From Actinomycetota bacterium (lineage in GTDB: Bacteria; Actinomycetota; Actinomycetes; Actinomycetales; Kineosporiaceae): 43,263 bases of DNA. The translations under genes and the position numbers were made by a program. Below are positions 41,987 to 43,263 of this stretch, piece after piece (positions within the stretch are counted from its first letter, which is position 1; the number at the start of each line of letters is the position of its first letter). The notes under the pieces are model-generated. The model was not told the origin of the DNA. It worked only from the letters and a program-made list of their open reading frames with translations, and did no database searches. The DNA is taken from contig JAUPKJ010000309.1 in assembly GCA_030837505.1 (NCBI GenBank), positions 1 to 43,263 on the forward strand, given 5' to 3'.

Positions 41987-42520
41987 ATGCCGACGCACAT
42001 CGCCATCGTTCGATCCGAACAGGGCAGGTTCAGGGCGAGCGTCCCCGACTACCCGACGATCGTCGTGGAGGGGGACGAACTCGGAACCGTCCTGGAACAG
42101 ACGCGTCAGACCCTCGTTGATCATCTCGCTACGCTCCCTGTCGACGAGCGGGTCGGACACCCCGTCCCTCTGCAGGAGGTCCTGGCGGACCTCGCGGGCC
42201 CTGCCGCCGCCGTCGAGCTCACGGTGCCCTCGCCCCAGGGACCGGCCGTTCGGATCAACATCACCCTTCCCGAGGATCTCCTGCGGGCCGTGGACCGCGC
42301 CGCCGAGGCCCACTCGATGCCCCGCAGCCGCTTTCTGGCTCGGGCGGTCGAGGCCACGATCACCGGGGAACGTCACGGCGGCGTCCGGATCCCCCTGAGC
42401 GAGGAAGTCCTGCGGGCCGTGGACGACGCTGCCCGGGCCCACGACCTGAACCGCCTGCCCTTCCTGGCCCGTCTGATCGAAACGGCCGTGGCCCGGACCC
42501 GGCACTGTCCCGAGTCCTGA
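41987..42520 (+). CDS. Solitary HicB-like protein with two ribbon-helix-helix units
   Basis: A 177-residue protein. Residues 1-50 have the HicB RNase-H-like antitoxin fold pattern (HIAIVRSEQGRFRASVPDYP, then VLEQTRQTLVDHLATL). A linker leads to a ribbon-helix-helix at about 90-127 (RINITLPEDLLRAVDRAAEA, SRFLARAVEATI), which is then repeated at about 135-170 (VRIPLSEEVLRAVDDAARAH, PFLARLIETAVA). HicB proteins usually have one such unit and dimerise. No HicA-like gene lies next to it. GGGAGG is five bases before the ATG. It probably binds DNA as a single-chain pseudo-dimer; that is inference. The gene lies between two inverted cobalamin riboswitches. Confidence 0.82.
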   Translation: MPTHIAIVRSEQGRFRASVPDYPTIVVEGDELGTVLEQTRQTLVDHLATLPVDERVGHPVPLQEVLADLAGPAAAVELTVPSPQGPAVRINITLPEDLLRAVDRAAEAHSMPRSRFLARAVEATITGERHGGVRIPLSEEVLRAVDDAARAHDLNRLPFLARLIETAVARTRHCPES

Positions 42521-42545
42521 GGGGCCCGGAGTCCTGAGGGGCCCG
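42512..42545. repeat. 17-base tandem duplication across the HicB-like stop codon
   Basis: GAGTCCTGAGGGGCCCG is present twice head to tail (42512-42528, 42529-42545); the TGA stop at 42518-42520 is inside the first copy. Confidence 0.85.
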
Positions 42546-42583
42546 GAGAGCCGCGAGTCCCGACTCGTTCGGATACGGTGTTC

Positions 42584-42782
42584 TCGGTATCGGTTCGCCT
42601 CACCCGCCGAGGGTGAAGCGTCGCAAGAGGGAACCCGGTGAGAATCCGGGACTGCCCCGCAGCGGTGAGCGGGAACGACCGCCGTCGAACACACTGACCC
42701 GAACGGGTCGGGAAGTGACGGCCAGTAGGACTGCACGTGGTGTCATGCCCGTGCACGTGCCCGCGAGTCCGAAGACCTGCCG
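42584..42782 (+). ncRNA. Cobalamin riboswitch upstream of metE
   Basis: The core GGGAACCCGGTGAGAATCC, GGGACTGCCCCGCAGCGGT and GGGAACGACCGCC is followed by GACGGCCAGTAGGA and the 3' motif AGTCCGAAGACCTGCCGA. The 5' TCGG near 42584 can close P1 with the terminal CCGA. B12 riboswitches commonly repress metE when cobalamin allows use of MetH. Confidence 0.95.
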
Positions 42783-42786
42783 AACC

Positions 42787-42805
42787 CCGCACGCCTGGCG
42801 TGCGG
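42787..42805 (+). promoter_or_regulatory. Hairpin at the start of the metE expression platform
   Basis: CCGCACGC-CTG-GCGTGCGG follows the aptamer by four bases. There is no U tract. A further stem CGACGG/CCGTCG at about 42887-42906 lies close to the GAGGGAAGG ribosome-binding region, so translational control is possible. The remaining intergenic bases hold no gene. Confidence 0.5.
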
Positions 42806-42932
42806 TGGGCCGTCGACCTCGCGGGAAGGTCGGTCAGGGCGTGGACCGCAGGGTCCGCGCGCTCGTCCGTGTCCCTCCGGTGAAGTCGACGGTCGTCTGC
42901 CGTCGGACCTCGAGGGAAGGACTCCACGCGCC

Positions 42933-43263
42933 ATGACCCCCACTCGACCGCCGCTGGGCACGACCGTGCTCGGTTACCCCCGGATCGGACCGCGACGAGA
43001 ACTCAAGAGGTTTCTGGAACGCTACTGGGCCGGTTACCTCGACCGTGAACTGCTGCTCGACGAGACGGCGATCCTGCGCGCCCGAACCTGGACGACCCTG
43101 CGGGGAGCCGGGCTGCCATCGATCCCGTCGAACACCTTCTCTCTGTACGACCATGTCCTGGACGCCGCCGTGGCAGTGGACGCAGTGCCCGAACGGTACC
43201 GTTCGATGGGCCTGTCGGGACCGGACACCTACTTCGCCATGGCCAGGGGCACCCTGGATGTGC
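42933..43263 (+). CDS. metE: Cobalamin-independent methionine synthase, N-terminal part (cut by window end)
   Basis: The first 110 codons are present. VLGYPRIGPRRELKRFLERYWAG matches the MetE N-terminal motif LGFPRIGxxRELK, and LPSIPSNTFSLYDHVLDAA and YFAMARGT follow as in the family. The complete protein, usually about 760 residues, transfers a methyl group from 5-methyltetrahydrofolate (polyglutamate) to homocysteine without B12. A cobalamin riboswitch precedes it, with 150 bases of expression platform. The start is the ATG at 42933; the purine-rich GAGGGAAGGA lies about 12 bases upstream. Confidence 0.93.
   Translation, partial: MTPTRPPLGTTVLGYPRIGPRRELKRFLERYWAGYLDRELLLDETAILRARTWTTLRGAGLPSIPSNTFSLYDHVLDAAVAVDAVPERYRSMGLSGPDTYFAMARGTLDV

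Noticed and set aside
1-43263. CRISPR arrays, insertion sequences, phage genes or integrase
   Set aside because: No regularly spaced repeats with unique spacers, no transposase or integrase motifs and no terminal inverted repeats were seen.

Overview
The window is chromosomal DNA of a very GC-rich Gram-positive bacterium, almost certainly an actinobacterium. Supporting signs are strong G/C bias at third codon positions, frequent GTG and TTG starts, a DasR-type GlcNAc regulator with its operator, an HrcA/CIRCE heat-shock site, WxxxxW-free but typical actinobacterial families (DUF2690, DUF2975, DUF2157), and an Erm methyltransferase of the actinobacterial type. I cannot fix the genus from sequence alone. 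No transposase, integrase, CRISPR array, rRNA or tRNA was recognised.

Layout. 1-3 kb: a DUF2975 membrane protein, its small HTH regulator and a DUF2690 protein, divergent from a membrane-anchored SAM methyltransferase, with a palindromic operator candidate between them. 3-6.4 kb: a large unidentified protein with an internal six-residue repeat, and a secreted RNase of the Sa/T1 family. 6.4-11.5 kb: hsp20 under CIRCE, then a GlcNAc uptake and catabolism cluster (separate PTS EIIA, EIIB and EIIC, nagA, DasR-like gntR, a dre-like operator). 11.5-13.2 kb: a CPBP protease and a 44-residue basic protein. 13.3-21.3 kb: two paralogous secreted alpha/beta hydrolases flanking an erm gene and a DUF2157 membrane protein. 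21.8-27 kb: an OatA-like acyltransferase, a cell-surface Cthe_2159/CBM2 carbohydrate-binding protein, and a DJ-1/PfpI protein. 27.1-30.6 kb: a three-gene ABC-2 exporter operon. 30.6-35.6 kb: a 1680-residue Ser/Thr kinase-AAA-GAF-GGDEF fusion. 36-43.3 kb: pyruvate carboxylase and an AAE-family transporter behind a cobalamin riboswitch, a solitary HicB-like protein, and the start of metE behind a second cobalamin riboswitch.

The most striking item is upstream of erm. A 13-codon leader ORF encodes MCRITMSMRLRRP, carrying the Arg-Leu-Arg motif of the macrolide-arrest leader of ermD. It is followed by four RNA segments that can pair 1:2 and 3:4 (the erm ribosome-binding site is buried) or 2:3 (site freed). 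This is a complete translational attenuator readable from the sequence. Other notable items are the kinase/diguanylate-cyclase fusion, a HicB-like protein with two ribbon-helix-helix units and no HicA, an AAE transporter under B12 riboswitch control, and several short tandem duplications that span stop codons.

All coordinates were read by eye from the sequence. Family names rest on recognised motifs, not on database searches.
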